Positions 1 to 11,293 are shown, counted from the first letter of the stretch. The stretch: 64,000 bases of DNA from Pseudomonas sp. MIACH (GCF_001269925.1 NZ_LHVO01000002.1:547680-611679), one strand, 5' to 3'. Notes: a model not told the origin generated them from the sequence alone. Numbers and translations are program-made.

Positions 1-426
1 GCCTGGCGCAAAGAAGCACCGGACCTGCACAAGAGCATTGGCATCACGCTGTTCGCCATCATGCTGGTACGTATTGTCTGGCGCTTGATCAGCCCGCCGC
101 CTCCGCCGCTGGCCAGTTACAGCCGCTTGACTCGCATCGGTGCCGCGTTCGGCCACGCGTTCCTTTATCTCGGGCTGTTTGCCGTGATGATCGCCGGTTA
201 CCTGATTTCCACCGCAGACGGTGTCGGTATCCCGGTGTTTGGCCTGTTTGAAATTCCTGCCGTGGTTTCCGGTCTACCGGACCAGGCAGACACCGCTGGC
301 GTGGTGCATCTGTACCTCGCCTGGGTGTTGGTGGTCTTCGCCGGCTTGCACGGCGTGGCTGCGTTGAAACACCACTTTATCGATCGTGATGCGACCCTCA
401 CGCGAATGCTGGGGCGCAAAGCCTGA
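1..426 (+). CDS. Cytochrome b561 family protein (5' truncated by window edge)
   Basis: The reading frame is open from base 1, so the start lies outside the window; the ATG at 61 is internal. The visible 141 residues carry hydrophobic helices with histidines typical of bacterial CybB-type cytochrome b561: DLHKSIG near the edge, then [18 protein letters not shown], and [23 protein letters not shown] near the end. The family is a four-helix di-heme inner-membrane electron carrier that exchanges electrons with quinones. A YceI gene follows 32 bases after the stop, an arrangement common in pseudomonads and consistent with co-transcription. The family call is firm; the physiological electron partner is unknown. 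Confidence 0.9.
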   Translation, partial: AWRKEAPDLHKSIGITLFAIMLVRIVWRLISPPPPPLASYSRLTRIGAAFGHAFLYLGLFAVMIAGYLISTADGVGIPVFGLFEIPAVVSGLPDQADTAGVVHLYLAWVLVVFAGLHGVAALKHHFIDRDATLTRMLGRKA

Positions 427-458
427 TGTTCAACCTCGACTCACAAGGAATAGAAAGC

Positions 459-1037
459 ATGTTGAAAAAGACCCTCGCCGCTCTGGCAATCGGTACAGCG
501 CTGCTGTCTGCAGGTCAGGTGATGGCTGCTGACTACAAGATTGACAAGGAAGGCCAGCACGCCTTCATCGACTGGAAAATCAGCCACCTGGGCTACAGCT
601 ACATCCACGGTACCTTCAAGGACTGGGATGGTACGTTCAGCTGGGATGCCGCCAAGCCTGAGGCCAGCAAAATCGCAGTCGACGTGAAAACCGCCAGCCT
701 GTGGTCCAACCACGCTGAACGTGACAAGCACATCGCCAGCAAGGATTTCCTCGACGTTGCCAAGTTCGCGGACGCCAAGTTCGTGTCCACCGCGGTTAAA
801 TCCACCGGCGAAAAAACTGCTGACGTGACGGGCGACCTGACCTTCCACGGCGTGACCAAGCCTGTGACCTTCAAGGCCACGTTCAACGGTGAAGGCAAGG
901 ATCCATGGGGCGGCGAACGTGCTGGCTTCAACGCCAAGACCACGCTGGACCTGAACGACTTCGGCATCAAAGGCCCAGGCCCGAGTTCCCAGACTGTCGA
1001 CCTGGACATCTCGCTGGAAGGCGTGAAAGCGAAGTAA
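459..1037 (+). CDS. YceI family periplasmic lipid-binding protein
   Basis: This is a 192-residue protein starting [19 protein letters not shown] with a Sec signal peptide cleaved after VMAA (about residue 23). The rest is a YceI-type lipocalin-like beta barrel, with [16 protein letters not shown] near the N-terminus and [17 protein letters not shown] in the middle. YceI proteins bind long polyisoprenoid chains such as ubiquinone precursors in the periplasm. The start at 459 is preferred over the upstream in-frame ATG at 426 because AAGGAA at 445-450 is well spaced and the signal peptide begins there. Its place behind cytochrome b561 suggests a shared role around quinones. The two genes are probably one transcript. 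Confidence 0.93.
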   Translation: MLKKTLAALAIGTALLSAGQVMAADYKIDKEGQHAFIDWKISHLGYSYIHGTFKDWDGTFSWDAAKPEASKIAVDVKTASLWSNHAERDKHIASKDFLDVAKFADAKFVSTAVKSTGEKTADVTGDLTFHGVTKPVTFKATFNGEGKDPWGGERAGFNAKTTLDLNDFGIKGPGPSSQTVDLDISLEGVKAK

Positions 1038-1047
1038 TGCTCCGCAG

Positions 1048-1159
1048 GTAGGAGCGAGCTTGCTCGCGAAAAACGTAGAGACACCGCGTTTATTCAGGCT
1101 GCCAGCGTTATCGTTGACGACCTTCGCGAGCAAGAACTAGGCGTCCCCCTCGCTCCTAC
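1048..1159. repeat. REP pair (GTAGGAGCGAGC type), right arm interrupted
   Basis: The left arm GTAGGAGCGAGCTTGCTCGC at 1048 faces an inverted arm ending CTCGCTCCTAC at 1159. The right arm is split: GCGAGCAAG is followed by about 15 foreign bases (AACTAGGCGTCCCC) before CTCGCTCCTAC. Four more copies of this flavour lie in the window (6231, 11302, 25527, 26629), all with intact right arms. Confidence 0.85.
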
Positions 1160-1163
1160 AGGC

Positions 1164-1199
1164 AAAAAAAACCCGTATCTCGCGATACGGGTTTTTTTT
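1164..1199. terminator. Bidirectional intrinsic terminator between yceI and rhlE
   Basis: A 10-bp stem (AACCCGTATC at 1170-1179 with GATACGGGTT at 1184-1193) and a four-base loop is flanked by a run of A on the left and a run of T on the right. It can end transcription from both converging genes. Its T tract overlaps the rhlE stop codon. Confidence 0.9.
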
Positions 1200-3093
1200 A
1201 TGCTTCGCGGTTGCGGGTCAGCAGCGCTGGTTTTTCACCACGAGGACGGCCTGGCAGTTGATCCAACTGCTCAGGTGTCGGGAAGCGATCAGCCTTCGAC
1301 TCCTTGTGGATGATCTTTGGCGCCGGGCCACCGCGCGGGTTCTGCACGGCAGGCTCGGACAAACGCGGCTGGTCGTCACGGGCCGGGCGGCGGTTGTTGC
1401 TGCGCGAGTCTTCGCGACGCGCCTGGCCGTCACGCGGTGCGCCGTTACGCGGGCCGCTGCGCTTGGCCGGCGGGGTGCCGGTAGTGCCGCCGCTGCTGTT
1501 GCGCGGGCCGTTCTGACGACCGCCCTGAGGCTGGCCACCACGTGGAGCACCAGTGCCGGCAGCTGCGCCCGGCGCCGGAGCACCTGGACGACGGCCACGG
1601 CCTTGGGCCGGTTTGGCCTGGGGCACGTAGTCAACGCGGTTACCGAAGTTATCCACGTCGTCGTCGAGGAACTCGTCCGGGGCACGGTCAGCAGCGCGGG
1701 GCGGCTGGCTCGGCTGGCGCTGTTCGCGGGCCGGGGTGCCTTCGCGGGGCTTCTGCTCGCGGGCCGGGCGTTCGCCACGGCCGTTGGTTGGCGCTTTTTC
1801 CTTGCCGCCTTTGTCTTTGCCTTTGTCGCGACGACCACCGCCACCACCGCCACCGTTCGGGCCATCGCCCTTCGGACCGCGTGGGTTGCGCGGGTTGCGC
1901 ACGTCCGGACGCTCGCGCACTTCAGGCTTCTCGGCCTCGACGGCGCTGGCATCGAAGCCCATCAGGTCGCCATCGGCGATTTTCTGCTTGGTCATGCGTT
2001 CGATGCTTTTCAGCAGTTTTTCTTCGTCCGGTGCAACCAGGGAAATGGCTTCACCCGAGCGACCGGCACGGCCAGTACGGCCGATACGGTGCACATAGTC
2101 TTCGTCGACGTTTGGCAGCTCGAAGTTGACCACGTGTGGCAATTGGTCGATATCCAGGCCGCGTGCGGCGATATCGGTGGCGACCAGGATGCGCACTTCA
2201 CCGGCCTTGAAGTCGGCCAGGGCTTTGGTGCGGGCGTTCTGGCTCTTGTTGCCGTGGATGGCGACGGCGGTGAGGCCGTGCTTGTCCAAGTACTCGGCCA
2301 GGCGGTTGGCGCCGTGCTTGGTGCGGGTGAACACCAGCACCTGTTCCCAGGCGCCGGCGGTGATCAGGTGCGCCAGCAATGAACGCTTGTGGCTGGCGGC
2401 CAGGCGGAATACGCGTTGCTCGATACGCTCGACCGTGGTGTTCGGCGGCGTGACTTCGATGCGCTCCGGGTTATGCAGCAGCTTGCCGGCCAGGGCAGTG
2501 ATGTCCTGGGAGAACGTTGCCGAGAACAGCAGGTTCTGACGTTTGGCCGGCAGGCGGGCGAGGACCTTTTTCACGTCATGGACAAAGCCCATGTCGAGCA
2601 TGCGGTCGGCTTCGTCCAGCACGAGGATTTCCACGTGGGACAAATCGACGCTGCCTTGGCCGCACAGGTCGAGCAATCGACCAGGGCAGGCGACCAGCAC
2701 GTCAACACCACGGGACATGGCCTGAACCTGTGGGTTCATGCCGACGCCGCCGAAGATGCAGGCGCTGACGAACTTCAGGTCGCGGGCGTACAGCTTGAAG
2801 CTGTCATGCACCTGGGCGGCGAGTTCGCGGGTAGGGGTCAGGACCAGTACGCGCGGTTGGCGCGGGCCGTGACGCTGGGATTTGTCCGGGTGACCGTTGG
2901 GGAACAACCGCTCCAGAATCGGGAGGGCGAAGCCGCCGGTTTTACCAGTACCTGTCTGAGCCGCGACCATCAGGTCGCGACCTTGCAACACGGCGGGGAT
3001 AGCCCGCTGTTGCACCGGAGTAGGCTCGGTATAGCCCGCTGCCTCGATGGCGCGGACTAAAGCCTCGGAGAGACCGAGGGAAGCAAAGGACAT
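1198..3093 (-). CDS. rhlE: DEAD-box ATP-dependent RNA helicase RhlE
   Basis: This 631-residue SF2 helicase has the Q motif near residue 25 ([10 protein letters not shown]), Walker A AQTGTGKT, motif II DEAD, motif III SAT, and motif [13 protein letters not shown]. The conserved core ends around residue 370. A long low-complexity tail rich in Arg, Gly, Pro and Gln (including seven consecutive glycines) makes up the last ~250 residues, typical of pseudomonad RhlE and likely involved in RNA binding or condensation. RhlE proteins remodel structured RNA in ribosome assembly and RNA decay. The start at 3093 ([13 protein letters not shown]) is preferred to an ATG 11 codons upstream because family proteins begin there and ACAGGA precedes it. 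It stands alone, convergent with yceI. Confidence 0.95.
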   Translation of the reverse strand: MSFASLGLSEALVRAIEAAGYTEPTPVQQRAIPAVLQGRDLMVAAQTGTGKTGGFALPILERLFPNGHPDKSQRHGPRQPRVLVLTPTRELAAQVHDSFKLYARDLKFVSACIFGGVGMNPQVQAMSRGVDVLVACPGRLLDLCGQGSVDLSHVEILVLDEADRMLDMGFVHDVKKVLARLPAKRQNLLFSATFSQDITALAGKLLHNPERIEVTPPNTTVERIEQRVFRLAASHKRSLLAHLITAGAWEQVLVFTRTKHGANRLAEYLDKHGLTAVAIHGNKSQNARTKALADFKAGEVRILVATDIAARGLDIDQLPHVVNFELPNVDEDYVHRIGRTGRAGRSGEAISLVAPDEEKLLKSIERMTKQKIADGDLMGFDASAVEAEKPEVRERPDVRNPRNPRGPKGDGPNGGGGGGGRRDKGKDKGGKEKAPTNGRGERPAREQKPREGTPAREQRQPSQPPRAADRAPDEFLDDDVDNFGNRVDYVPQAKPAQGRGRRPGAPAPGAAAGTGAPRGGQPQGGRQNGPRNSSGGTTGTPPAKRSGPRNGAPRDGQARREDSRSNNRRPARDDQPRLSEPAVQNPRGGPAPKIIHKESKADRFPTPEQLDQLPGRPRGEKPALLTRNREA

Positions 3094-3314
3094 GAGTAAT
3101 CCTGTTTTAGTTAGGGCTTGGCCCAAAGGGATAATCTTGCCGGGCGTGAATGGCGCTTAGGGGAGCGCAATCCCGTCCGGTCCTGCTGCGTCTGGCGGGC
3201 ACTCCACCGGCTCGCGCGGGCTGAAAGCTGCGCAGTAGCGGGGTTGGGTGCCTTTTTCAGGACCTCAGCGGCCGGGCGTAAGCCTGGCGGAAAGGCCGGA
3301 GTATAACAGAGCAA

Positions 3315-4106
3315 TCACGGCGCGCCGCTTTCCTGCTGCTCAACGGTGTGTCCGGATGCTGTTTTGGCTTGGATTCCACCATATTTGGCGCTTAGAGCGG
3401 CGTAGGCCGGTTCCTGTTTGAAGCGCTTGAGTTCGGCGGCAAAGCGTTGTACCAGCAGGTCCATCCCCGCGCCACGGCGTACGGCGAGGTACTGCTGTTG
3501 ACGGCTGACCACTACGGGGGCCTGGCTGACCTTGCCCTCCAGGCCCAGCGCCTTGATCACATGCTGGCCGACCCGGCGGTCGGTGATCACCAGGTCGATG
3601 CGCCCCAGCAGCAATTTGCCGAAGTTAGCCTCATGGCTGGGAGCCGGTTCGCGGTTAAACGCATCGGAGTCACTGAAGGGCGCGCCGTACAGGTAGCCTG
3701 GTGACGTGCCGACAGTCAGGCCACCAAGGCCGTCAAGGCTTTGGACCGGGTGAGGGCGCTCGTTGGCGTAGAACATCACGAACTCTACTTCCGACAACGG
3801 TTCGCTGGGGTACAGCAGCAGGGCGTCGCGGTCGTGACTGTGGAAAATATCCAGTGCGCCATCGGCATTGCCCTGGTCAAGCATGGCCAGGCAGCGCTTC
3901 CAGGGCAGGAACTGCCACTGCACATCGACCCCCAGGCGCTGGAACACGATCACCGTGGTTTCGTAATCCAGCCCTTGCATGGCGCCGTGTTCCTCATACA
4001 CATACGGCGCCCAGGGCTCGGTGACAATGCGCAATTTCTCGCCATAAGCGGCCAGGCTCAAGCAAGTGAAAAGCGCAGCGGTCAACAGCTTCAGAATGAC
4101 GGGCAT
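3315..4106 (-). CDS. Periplasmic substrate-binding protein, SBP_bac_3 type (orphan)
   Basis: This 263-residue protein has an N-terminal signal peptide (cleavage after LSLAAYG, residue ~22) and then the family 3 binding-protein start KLRIVTEPWAPYVYEEHG. It resembles the polar amino-acid binding proteins of ABC importers. No permease or ATPase gene adjoins it, so it may serve a transporter encoded elsewhere or act as a sensor. The ligand cannot be read from sequence. A second orphan of similar type lies at 31519-32256. The 221 bases between this gene and rhlE show no further gene. Confidence 0.82.
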   Translation of the reverse strand: MPVILKLLTAALFTCLSLAAYGEKLRIVTEPWAPYVYEEHGAMQGLDYETTVIVFQRLGVDVQWQFLPWKRCLAMLDQGNADGALDIFHSHDRDALLLYPSEPLSEVEFVMFYANERPHPVQSLDGLGGLTVGTSPGYLYGAPFSDSDAFNREPAPSHEANFGKLLLGRIDLVITDRRVGQHVIKALGLEGKVSQAPVVVSRQQQYLAVRRGAGMDLLVQRFAAELKRFKQEPAYAALSAKYGGIQAKTASGHTVEQQESGAP

Positions 4107-4169
4107 ACCCTGAGGTTACGATGCCCGTGCGCTAAAGAGAAGCTCTGGCACGCGCGCCCTAGGGCGGCG

Positions 4170-5252
4170 CTACTTTGTCGGTGAGGTCATCAGGTGTTCA
4201 TAGATGGCGGCACGACGCTCGCCAAGAATCAGGCGTACCACGGGGTTTGCAAACCAATGTTCGAGCTGGTGCGCGTCGACTGGGCTGTTTTGTCGCTCTT
4301 GCTGGTTTTGCAGGGCTTTGTCCCACCAAACCGGGCCACAGGCCTGGTCGAATTCATTTTCGTGCTCGTAGCAGCCGTAGAGGATTTCACGGATGAACTG
4401 CTGCTTGCGTTTGGGCAAGGCCAGGGTGATCAGCTTGTACATCAAGCGCTGCAGGCGCGGCGGGCGCGGCAGGTGGGCCGAGACCTTGCGGGTGTCGGCC
4501 AAGGCCAGGGCGCAGATGGGGTCTGTGGCGTGCTTGTTGATCCATGCCTTGACCTTGGCGCGGAACAGCTGTTTACGGCTCCAGTAGTGGTGGATCAGGT
4601 CCGGGCACTGGCGCACGTTGAGCGTGCGGTACGCGGCCACCGACAGGCAGAACTCTTCCAGGGTGTAGGCGCCTTGGGCCATCGGGAACAGTTCGTCCAT
4701 CAACTCGATCGAGCGATCAAGGATGTGCGCGTCCTGACGGGTCAGGCCCATGACGCCCGAGTTGAGCAGCCACATGTCGTCGTCGGCAATGCCTTTGTCG
4801 GCAAGGTGCTTGGCCAGGGCTTCATACAACACGCTTTCGCGGTTATCGCCGTACTTGGCGTGGAACGCATTGCACAGCACCGTGCCGGGCGCGACGCGTT
4901 CGAACAGCGCCATGGGTGAGTCGTGGAAAAAGGTGTCGGTGTCGATCAGCAGCGCTCGCTCTGCCGTTTCCAGGACCTGGCGTAACAGCACATGTTTGGT
5001 GCGGAAATGGTAGCCGTGGGGCTCGCTCCAGCGTTGGCGCGTGGCGTTGTCCAGTGTATGGACCTGCACCGGCAAGTCACGGTAGGGGGCCGGGTTGTCG
5101 CTGAACACCTGGATATCCAACGGCATGTTCTGAGGGCCACCGAGGTGGGCCAGGGCGCTGGCGATGCTGAATACGGCTTCCTGATGGTAGGTCTCGGCGC
5201 CGAAGACCAGGTAAACCAGCTGCGGGCGGGGAGTCGGGGACGCTGTATTCAT
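4170..5252 (-). CDS. Putative GT-A fold glycosyltransferase-like protein
   Basis: A 360-residue cytosolic protein without signal peptide or membrane helices. Near residues 99-104 it has LLIDTDTFFHD, which looks like the DxD metal/nucleotide-sugar site of GT-A (GT8-like) glycosyltransferases, after a beta-strand start QLVYLVFGAETYHQEA. LLNSGVMGL in the middle also fits this fold, where the Asn-Ser-Gly segment shapes the active site. The start is supported by AAGGAAG upstream. No sugar-biosynthesis or envelope genes adjoin it, so donor and acceptor are unknown. Fold-level call only. Confidence 0.6.
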   Translation of the reverse strand: MNTASPTPRPQLVYLVFGAETYHQEAVFSIASALAHLGGPQNMPLDIQVFSDNPAPYRDLPVQVHTLDNATRQRWSEPHGYHFRTKHVLLRQVLETAERALLIDTDTFFHDSPMALFERVAPGTVLCNAFHAKYGDNRESVLYEALAKHLADKGIADDDMWLLNSGVMGLTRQDAHILDRSIELMDELFPMAQGAYTLEEFCLSVAAYRTLNVRQCPDLIHHYWSRKQLFRAKVKAWINKHATDPICALALADTRKVSAHLPRPPRLQRLMYKLITLALPKRKQQFIREILYGCYEHENEFDQACGPVWWDKALQNQQERQNSPVDAHQLEHWFANPVVRLILGERRAAIYEHLMTSPTK

Positions 5253-5287
5253 TTACTGCAGGCTTCCTTTCCGGGGATATGTAGACG

Positions 5288-5316
5288 AAAAAAGCCCCCG
5301 TGATAACGAGGGCTGG
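5288..5316 (-). terminator. Intrinsic terminator of the ahcY-metF unit
   Basis: Read on the minus strand, AGCCCTCG, a TTAT loop, CACGGGGGCT and then six T form a terminator about 20 bases beyond the metF stop codon. Confidence 0.85.
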
Positions 5317-5335
5317 GTACAGCGATTAAACCGAC

Positions 5336-6181
5336 CTAGCGTGGCAGTTTAAGGTTGTTCCAGATCGCGAGGCTCGGTTCAGCCTGGTTAAGGGTATAGA
5401 AGTGCAAGCCTGGCGCGCCACCTTGCAACAATTCTTCACACATGTTGCTGATGACCTGTTCGCCGAACGCCTGGATGCTCTTGACGTCGTCGCCATAGGC
5501 TTCCAGTTGCTTGCGCACCCAGCGTGGGATCTCGGCACCGCAGGCGTCGGAGAAACGCGCCAGCTTGCTGTAGTTGGTGATCGGCATGATGCCCGGCACG
5601 ATCGGGATGTTCACACCCATGGCGCGTACACGCTCGACGAAGTAGAAATAGCTGTCGGCGTTGAAGAAGTACTGGGTGATCGCGCTGTTGGCGCCGGCAT
5701 TGGCCTTGCGCACGAAATTCTGCACATCGTCTTCGAAATTGCGTGCCTGGGGGTGCATCTCCGGGTAAGCCGCCACTTCGATATGGAAGTGGTCGCCGCT
5801 TTCTTCACGGATAAAGCTCACCAGGTCATTGGCGTAGCGCAGCTCACCACTGGCCATGCCCATGCCGGACGGCAAGTCGCCACGCAGGGCAACGATGCGC
5901 TTGATGCCGGCGGCTTTGTATTGGGTCAGCAGGCTGCGCAGGTCGGCCTTGCTGTCGCCCACGCACGACAAATGCGGAGCGGCGGGAATTTTGACTTCGC
6001 TTTCAAGCTGCAACACGGTGTTGATCGTACGATCACGGGTCGAGCCGCCTGCGCCGTAGGTGCAGGAGAAGAAGTCGGGGTTGTAGCTGGCCAACTGCTT
6101 GGCAGTCGCCATCAGTTTTTCATGCCCAGCATCGGTCTTGGTGGGGAAGAACTCGAAGCTGTAGCGACGGTCTTGGGACAT
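5336..6181 (-). CDS. metF: 5,10-methylenetetrahydrofolate reductase
   Basis: The 281-residue protein starts MSQDRRYSFEFFPTKT and carries the MTHFR TIM-barrel signatures: FEFFPTK with the catalytic Glu, TYGAGGSTRDRT, RGDLP, and EVAAYPEMHPQA. It reduces methylene-THF to methyl-THF with FAD, supplying methyl groups for methionine synthesis. The start at 6181 is chosen over the ATG two codons upstream (6187) because AAAGGG is then 7 bases away. It lies 172 bases downstream of ahcY on the same strand, separated only by a REP pair, so the SAH riboswitch in front of ahcY probably controls it too. Confidence 0.95.
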   Translation of the reverse strand: MSQDRRYSFEFFPTKTDAGHEKLMATAKQLASYNPDFFSCTYGAGGSTRDRTINTVLQLESEVKIPAAPHLSCVGDSKADLRSLLTQYKAAGIKRIVALRGDLPSGMGMASGELRYANDLVSFIREESGDHFHIEVAAYPEMHPQARNFEDDVQNFVRKANAGANSAITQYFFNADSYFYFVERVRAMGVNIPIVPGIMPITNYSKLARFSDACGAEIPRWVRKQLEAYGDDVKSIQAFGEQVISNMCEELLQGGAPGLHFYTLNQAEPSLAIWNNLKLPR

Positions 6182-6230
6182 GGTCATACCCTTTGAAACT
6201 CAGAAGCCGACTGTGCAACCCATCTGCACT

Positions 6231-6328
6231 GTAGGAGCGGGCTTGCTCGCGAAGAACGTCAACGATAACGCGTAGAAACAGGATGTACGCGGTGTCCTTG
6301 AGTTTTTCGCGAGCAAGCTCGCTCCTAC
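6231..6328. repeat. REP pair (GTAGGAGCGGGC type) between ahcY and metF
   Basis: Inverted arms GTAGGAGCGGGCTTGCTCGC at 6231 and GCGAGCAAGCTCGCTCCTAC ending at 6328. It sits inside the presumed ahcY-metF transcript, so the folded RNA could alter mRNA stability or the ratio of the two proteins. Confidence 0.85.
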
Positions 6329-6353
6329 AGGTAGAGCAGGTTGGGCTGATTAC

Positions 6354-7943
<1,590 letters not shown>

Positions 7944-8090
7944 TTATAGCCGTGTACGCGGCACTTCCCAAGCCTTTCTGTCGCCAGCATGCAGATCGCT
8001 CATGGGGTTGATAGGCAATGGCGCATAGAGCTTGGGGGCAGGCTCTGCCATGATGTTGCCCATCATTTGGCAAGACGCTTTGGAGTGACC

Positions 8091-8495
8091 ATGAACTTCC
8101 ACACCCGCAAATGGGTAAAACCTGAAGACCTCAACCCCAACGGCACCCTGTTCGGCGGCAGCCTGCTGCGCTGGATCGACGAAGAAGCAGCCATCTACGC
8201 CATCGTCCAACTGGGCAACCAGCGCGTGGTGACCAAGTACATCTCCGAAATCAACTTTGTCAGCGCCTCGCGCCAGGGCGATATCATCGAGCTGGGCATC
8301 ACCGCCACCGAGTTCGGCCGCACCTCCATCACCCTCACCTGTGAAGTGCGTAACAAGATCACCCGCAAAAGCATCCTGACTGTAGAGAAAATGGTCTTCG
8401 TCAACCTTGGCGAAGACGGTTTGCCTGCGCCCCACGGCCGTACAGAGATCAAGTACGTCAAGGATCAGTTCCAGGACGACGGCATCAGCGAGTAA
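8091..8495 (+). CDS. Acyl-CoA thioesterase, hotdog fold (YciA-like)
   Basis: A 134-residue single hotdog domain: MNFHTRKWVKPEDLNPNGTL, then GTLFGGSLLRWIDEEAA with the family's N-x-x-G-T-L-F-G-G and Asp/Glu region, and TKYISEINFVSASRQGDIIE. These proteins hydrolyse acyl-CoA thioesters in the cytosol. The start at 8091 follows TGGAGTG and removes a 34-residue N-terminal extension with no family resemblance. The gap of 327 bases before it holds the divergent ahcY leader. Substrate length preference is not visible. Confidence 0.85.
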   Translation: MNFHTRKWVKPEDLNPNGTLFGGSLLRWIDEEAAIYAIVQLGNQRVVTKYISEINFVSASRQGDIIELGITATEFGRTSITLTCEVRNKITRKSILTVEKMVFVNLGEDGLPAPHGRTEIKYVKDQFQDDGISE

Positions 8496-8572
8496 ACCTG
8501 CTCGGGGCCAGTGAACGCTCTTGATCAACCATAGGTCGTACCTGAACATCGCCCCCCCGTTCAGGTATCACC

Positions 8573-9460
8573 ATGGCTACGCAAGAAGATGGCAAGACCC
8601 CCAACCTGTCCCAGGAAGAGCAGCAGGACGTCGACAAGAACCAGCCGCCCCGCGCGGCAGTGCTGCATGAAATTATCCGCACACAGGGCGACCAGGAGCT
8701 GGAGCGCAGTGTCGCCGCGTTGTGGTGGTCGGCATTGGCAGCCGGGTTGACCATGGGCCTGTCGCTGATGGCCATGGGGTTGCTCAATTCACGCCTGCCG
8801 GACGGCGAAGCCTTCAAGGTGATCGCCAGCTTCGGCTATTGCGCAGGCTTTCTCGCGGTGATCCTCGCACGCCAGCAACTGTTTACCGAAAACACCCTGA
8901 CCGCCGTGCTGCCGGTAATGAGCAAGCCGACCCTGGCCAATGCCGGGCGCCTGTTACGCCTGTGGTCGGTGGTGCTGGTGGGTAACCTCTGCGGCACCCT
9001 GCTGGTGGCGTACGTGATGCTGCACCTGCCGATCTTCGACACCAAGACCGACATGGCCTTCCTGGAAATCGGGCGCAAGATCATGGAAAACGACGCCGGC
9101 CAGATGTTCGCCAAAGGCATCGTCTCCGGCTGGATGATCGCCACCATGGTGTGGATGATCCCATCGATGGAAAGCGCCAAGATGTGGATCATCATTTTGA
9201 TCACCTACCTGATGGCCCTGGGGGACTTCACCCATATCGTGGTGGGTTCGGCGGAAGTGTCGTACCTGGTGTTTGCCGGCGAGTTGCCGTGGAAGGATTT
9301 CTGGCTGGTGTTTGCCGGCCCCACACTGGCCGGCAACATCATCGGTGGCAGCTTCATCTTTGCGTTGATCAGCCATGCGCAGATTCGCAGCGAGGGTAGC
9401 TTGCCGGGCAAGAACGCTGCGGACCCGAGGCATCCGCAGCGGATCAACAAGGATCAGTGA
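8573..9460 (+). CDS. Formate/nitrite transporter (FNT) family protein, YfdC-like
   Basis: A 295-residue inner-membrane protein with a ~45-residue hydrophilic N-terminus and six hydrophobic segments. FNT features include the early helix SALAAGLTMGLSLMAMG, the YCAGFLAVILARQQLFTENTLTAVLP segment characteristic of the family, and a C-terminal GPTLAGNIIGG helix. The long N-terminal tail and the ARQQLFTENT segment are closer to the YfdC branch than to FocA or NirC. Substrate is uncertain; small monovalent anions are usual. The gene overlaps the convergent antiporter by seven bases. Confidence 0.85.
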   Translation: MATQEDGKTPNLSQEEQQDVDKNQPPRAAVLHEIIRTQGDQELERSVAALWWSALAAGLTMGLSLMAMGLLNSRLPDGEAFKVIASFGYCAGFLAVILARQQLFTENTLTAVLPVMSKPTLANAGRLLRLWSVVLVGNLCGTLLVAYVMLHLPIFDTKTDMAFLEIGRKIMENDAGQMFAKGIVSGWMIATMVWMIPSMESAKMWIIILITYLMALGDFTHIVVGSAEVSYLVFAGELPWKDFWLVFAGPTLAGNIIGGSFIFALISHAQIRSEGSLPGKNAADPRHPQRINKDQ

Positions 9461-10713
9461 ACGTCAGGTGTGGCCTGGGGTTCGCCCTGGGTCACGCGCT
9501 TGACCAGCTTGCCGATGCTCAGGCCCTGCAACAGGATCGACGACAACACCACAATGTAGGTGATGCTCAGTAGCAGATCGCGCTCGGGGCCCAGTGGCAG
9601 GGCTAGCGCCAGTGCCACCGAAACCCCGCCGCGCAAGCCGCCCCAGGTGAGGATGCGGATGGTGCCGCGTGGCACCGTGCGCCAGCGGCGCAGCAACAGG
9701 ATCGCCGGGGCCACGGTCAGCAGGCGCGACAGCAGGATCGCCACCGCCAGCAAACTGGCTGCGAACACGTGCAGCCAGTTGAACGGCAACAGCAGCAGCT
9801 CCATGCCGATCAGCGCAAACAGCAGCGCGTTGAGCATGTCATCGAGCAGTTCCCAGAAGCCGTCCAGGTAGCGCCGGGTCATGTCGTTCATCGCCAGCTT
9901 GCGCCCCAGGTTGCCGATGATCAGCCCGGCCACCACCATCGCGATCGGCGCGGAGACGTGCAGTTCGGTGGCCATCGCTGACCCGCCGATCACCAGGGCG
10001 AGGGTCAGCATCACTTCGATCTGGTGCTGTTCGATGCTCTTGATCATCAGGTACACCAGATAGCCGATCAACCCGCCGAAGACCACGCCGCCAATGGCTT
10101 CATGGGCGAACAGCATGGCCGTGGCCCCCACGGTAGGCGTCTCGCCCAACTGCGCGATGCCCAGCAATACGGTAAACACCACCACCGCCGTGCCGTCGTT
10201 GAACAGGCTCTCGCCCACAATCGTAGTCTTCAGCGGTTTCGACGCGTTGGCGGTTCGCAGTACGCCCAGCACTGCAATGGGGTCGGTGGGCGAGATCAGT
10301 GCGCCGAACAACAGGCAGTAAAGGAAGCTCACGTGCCAGCCAAACAGGGCGAAGATGTAATACGCCAGGCTGCCGATCACCACGGTGGCGATCAACACAC
10401 CGAAGGTTGCCAGCAGGCCGATGGGCCAGCGGTAGCTGCGCAGGTCGTTCAAGTTGACGTGCAAGGCGCCGGCGAACAGCAGGAACGACAGCATCCAGTT
10501 CATCAGCAGGTCGCCGAAGTCGATCTGGCCGATCAGTTGCTGGATACGTTCCTCCAGGCCTGGGTAGCCGAGCAGGCTCAGGCCTTGCAGGATCAGGGAA
10601 AACAGCAGGGCCGTGACCATCACGCCGATGGTGGGCGGCAGGCCGATAAAACGGAAGTTCACATAGGTGAGCAGGGTGGTGAGGCAAATGAAGGCGGCGA
10701 CAAGTTCAAGCAT
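9454..10713 (-). CDS. Na+/H+ antiporter, CPA1 family (NhaP-like)
   Basis: This 419-residue protein has about 12 hydrophobic segments. FGALISPTDPIAVLGVLR carries the conserved ion-binding region of CPA1 exchangers, followed by GESLFNDGTAVVVFTV with the essential Asp of the ND motif. The C-terminal LTWGGLRGGVSVALALALP is another family signature. It exchanges monovalent cations for protons across the inner membrane. The large C-terminal cytosolic domain of some NhaP proteins is absent. The ATG at 10713 is preceded by AAGGA. Confidence 0.92.
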   Translation of the reverse strand: MLELVAAFICLTTLLTYVNFRFIGLPPTIGVMVTALLFSLILQGLSLLGYPGLEERIQQLIGQIDFGDLLMNWMLSFLLFAGALHVNLNDLRSYRWPIGLLATFGVLIATVVIGSLAYYIFALFGWHVSFLYCLLFGALISPTDPIAVLGVLRTANASKPLKTTIVGESLFNDGTAVVVFTVLLGIAQLGETPTVGATAMLFAHEAIGGVVFGGLIGYLVYLMIKSIEQHQIEVMLTLALVIGGSAMATELHVSAPIAMVVAGLIIGNLGRKLAMNDMTRRYLDGFWELLDDMLNALLFALIGMELLLLPFNWLHVFAASLLAVAILLSRLLTVAPAILLLRRWRTVPRGTIRILTWGGLRGGVSVALALALPLGPERDLLLSITYIVVLSSILLQGLSIGKLVKRVTQGEPQATPDVH

Positions 10714-10903
10714 CCGGGGTCCTTGGAAGGTGGGGGGTGGAGTGTGAATGGGGGATGGACCGCAGCAGCGGCGTGAGGTTGCAAGGCCTTGGGCGAAAGT
10801 GCGGTAGAACCTTTCGGTGCTGCGCGGCTCATAGCGGGTAGGTGCGATATGGGTTTTTTAGTGCTAGAACTCTAATCGCTGCATAAAACTACAAAAGGAG
10901 TGA

Positions 10904-11293
10904 ATGATGACGGCTGCTTTCTGGTGTGTGTTGATCGCGATTTTTCTGCCTTACCTGTGCACGGGGGTGGCCAAGTTCAGTGGCGGCAAGTTCGGGCCAC
11001 GGCAGAACCACGACCCAAGGGCTTTCCTGGAAACCCTCGATGGGGTCGCCCGGCGCGCCCATAACGCACAACTCAACAGCTTTGAAGTCACCCCAGCCTT
11101 CGCGGCGGCGGTGATTGTCGCCCATTTGGCCGGTACGGCCGAACTGGTGACCATCAATGTGCTGGCCGTGCTGTTTATCACCAGCCGCCTGCTGTACATC
11201 ATCTGCTACCTGGCCGACTGGGCGATCTTGCGCTCGCTGGTGTGGGCGGTGGGCATGGCGTTGATTGCGAGCTTCTTCTTCGTCTCGATCTGA
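10904..11293 (+). CDS. MAPEG family membrane protein
   Basis: A 129-residue protein with four hydrophobic helices. The loop between helices 1 and 2 holds NHDPRAFLETLDGVARRAHNAQLNSFE, the Arg-x-x-x-Ala-x-N-x-x-E-type MAPEG signature that binds glutathione in characterised members. AAGGAG precedes two adjacent ATG codons (10904 and 10907), either of which could serve. The bacterial members are mostly uncharacterised glutathione transferase-like proteins. It stands alone, downstream of a 190-base gap with no obvious gene. Confidence 0.87.
   Translation: MMTAAFWCVLIAIFLPYLCTGVAKFSGGKFGPRQNHDPRAFLETLDGVARRAHNAQLNSFEVTPAFAAAVIVAHLAGTAELVTINVLAVLFITSRLLYIICYLADWAILRSLVWAVGMALIASFFFVSI

Noticed and set aside
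3111..3314. 67-codon minus-strand frame and 62-codon plus-strand frame in the gap upstream of rhlE
   Set aside because: No ribosome site, no homology pattern, and mutual overlap on both strands; treated as non-coding.
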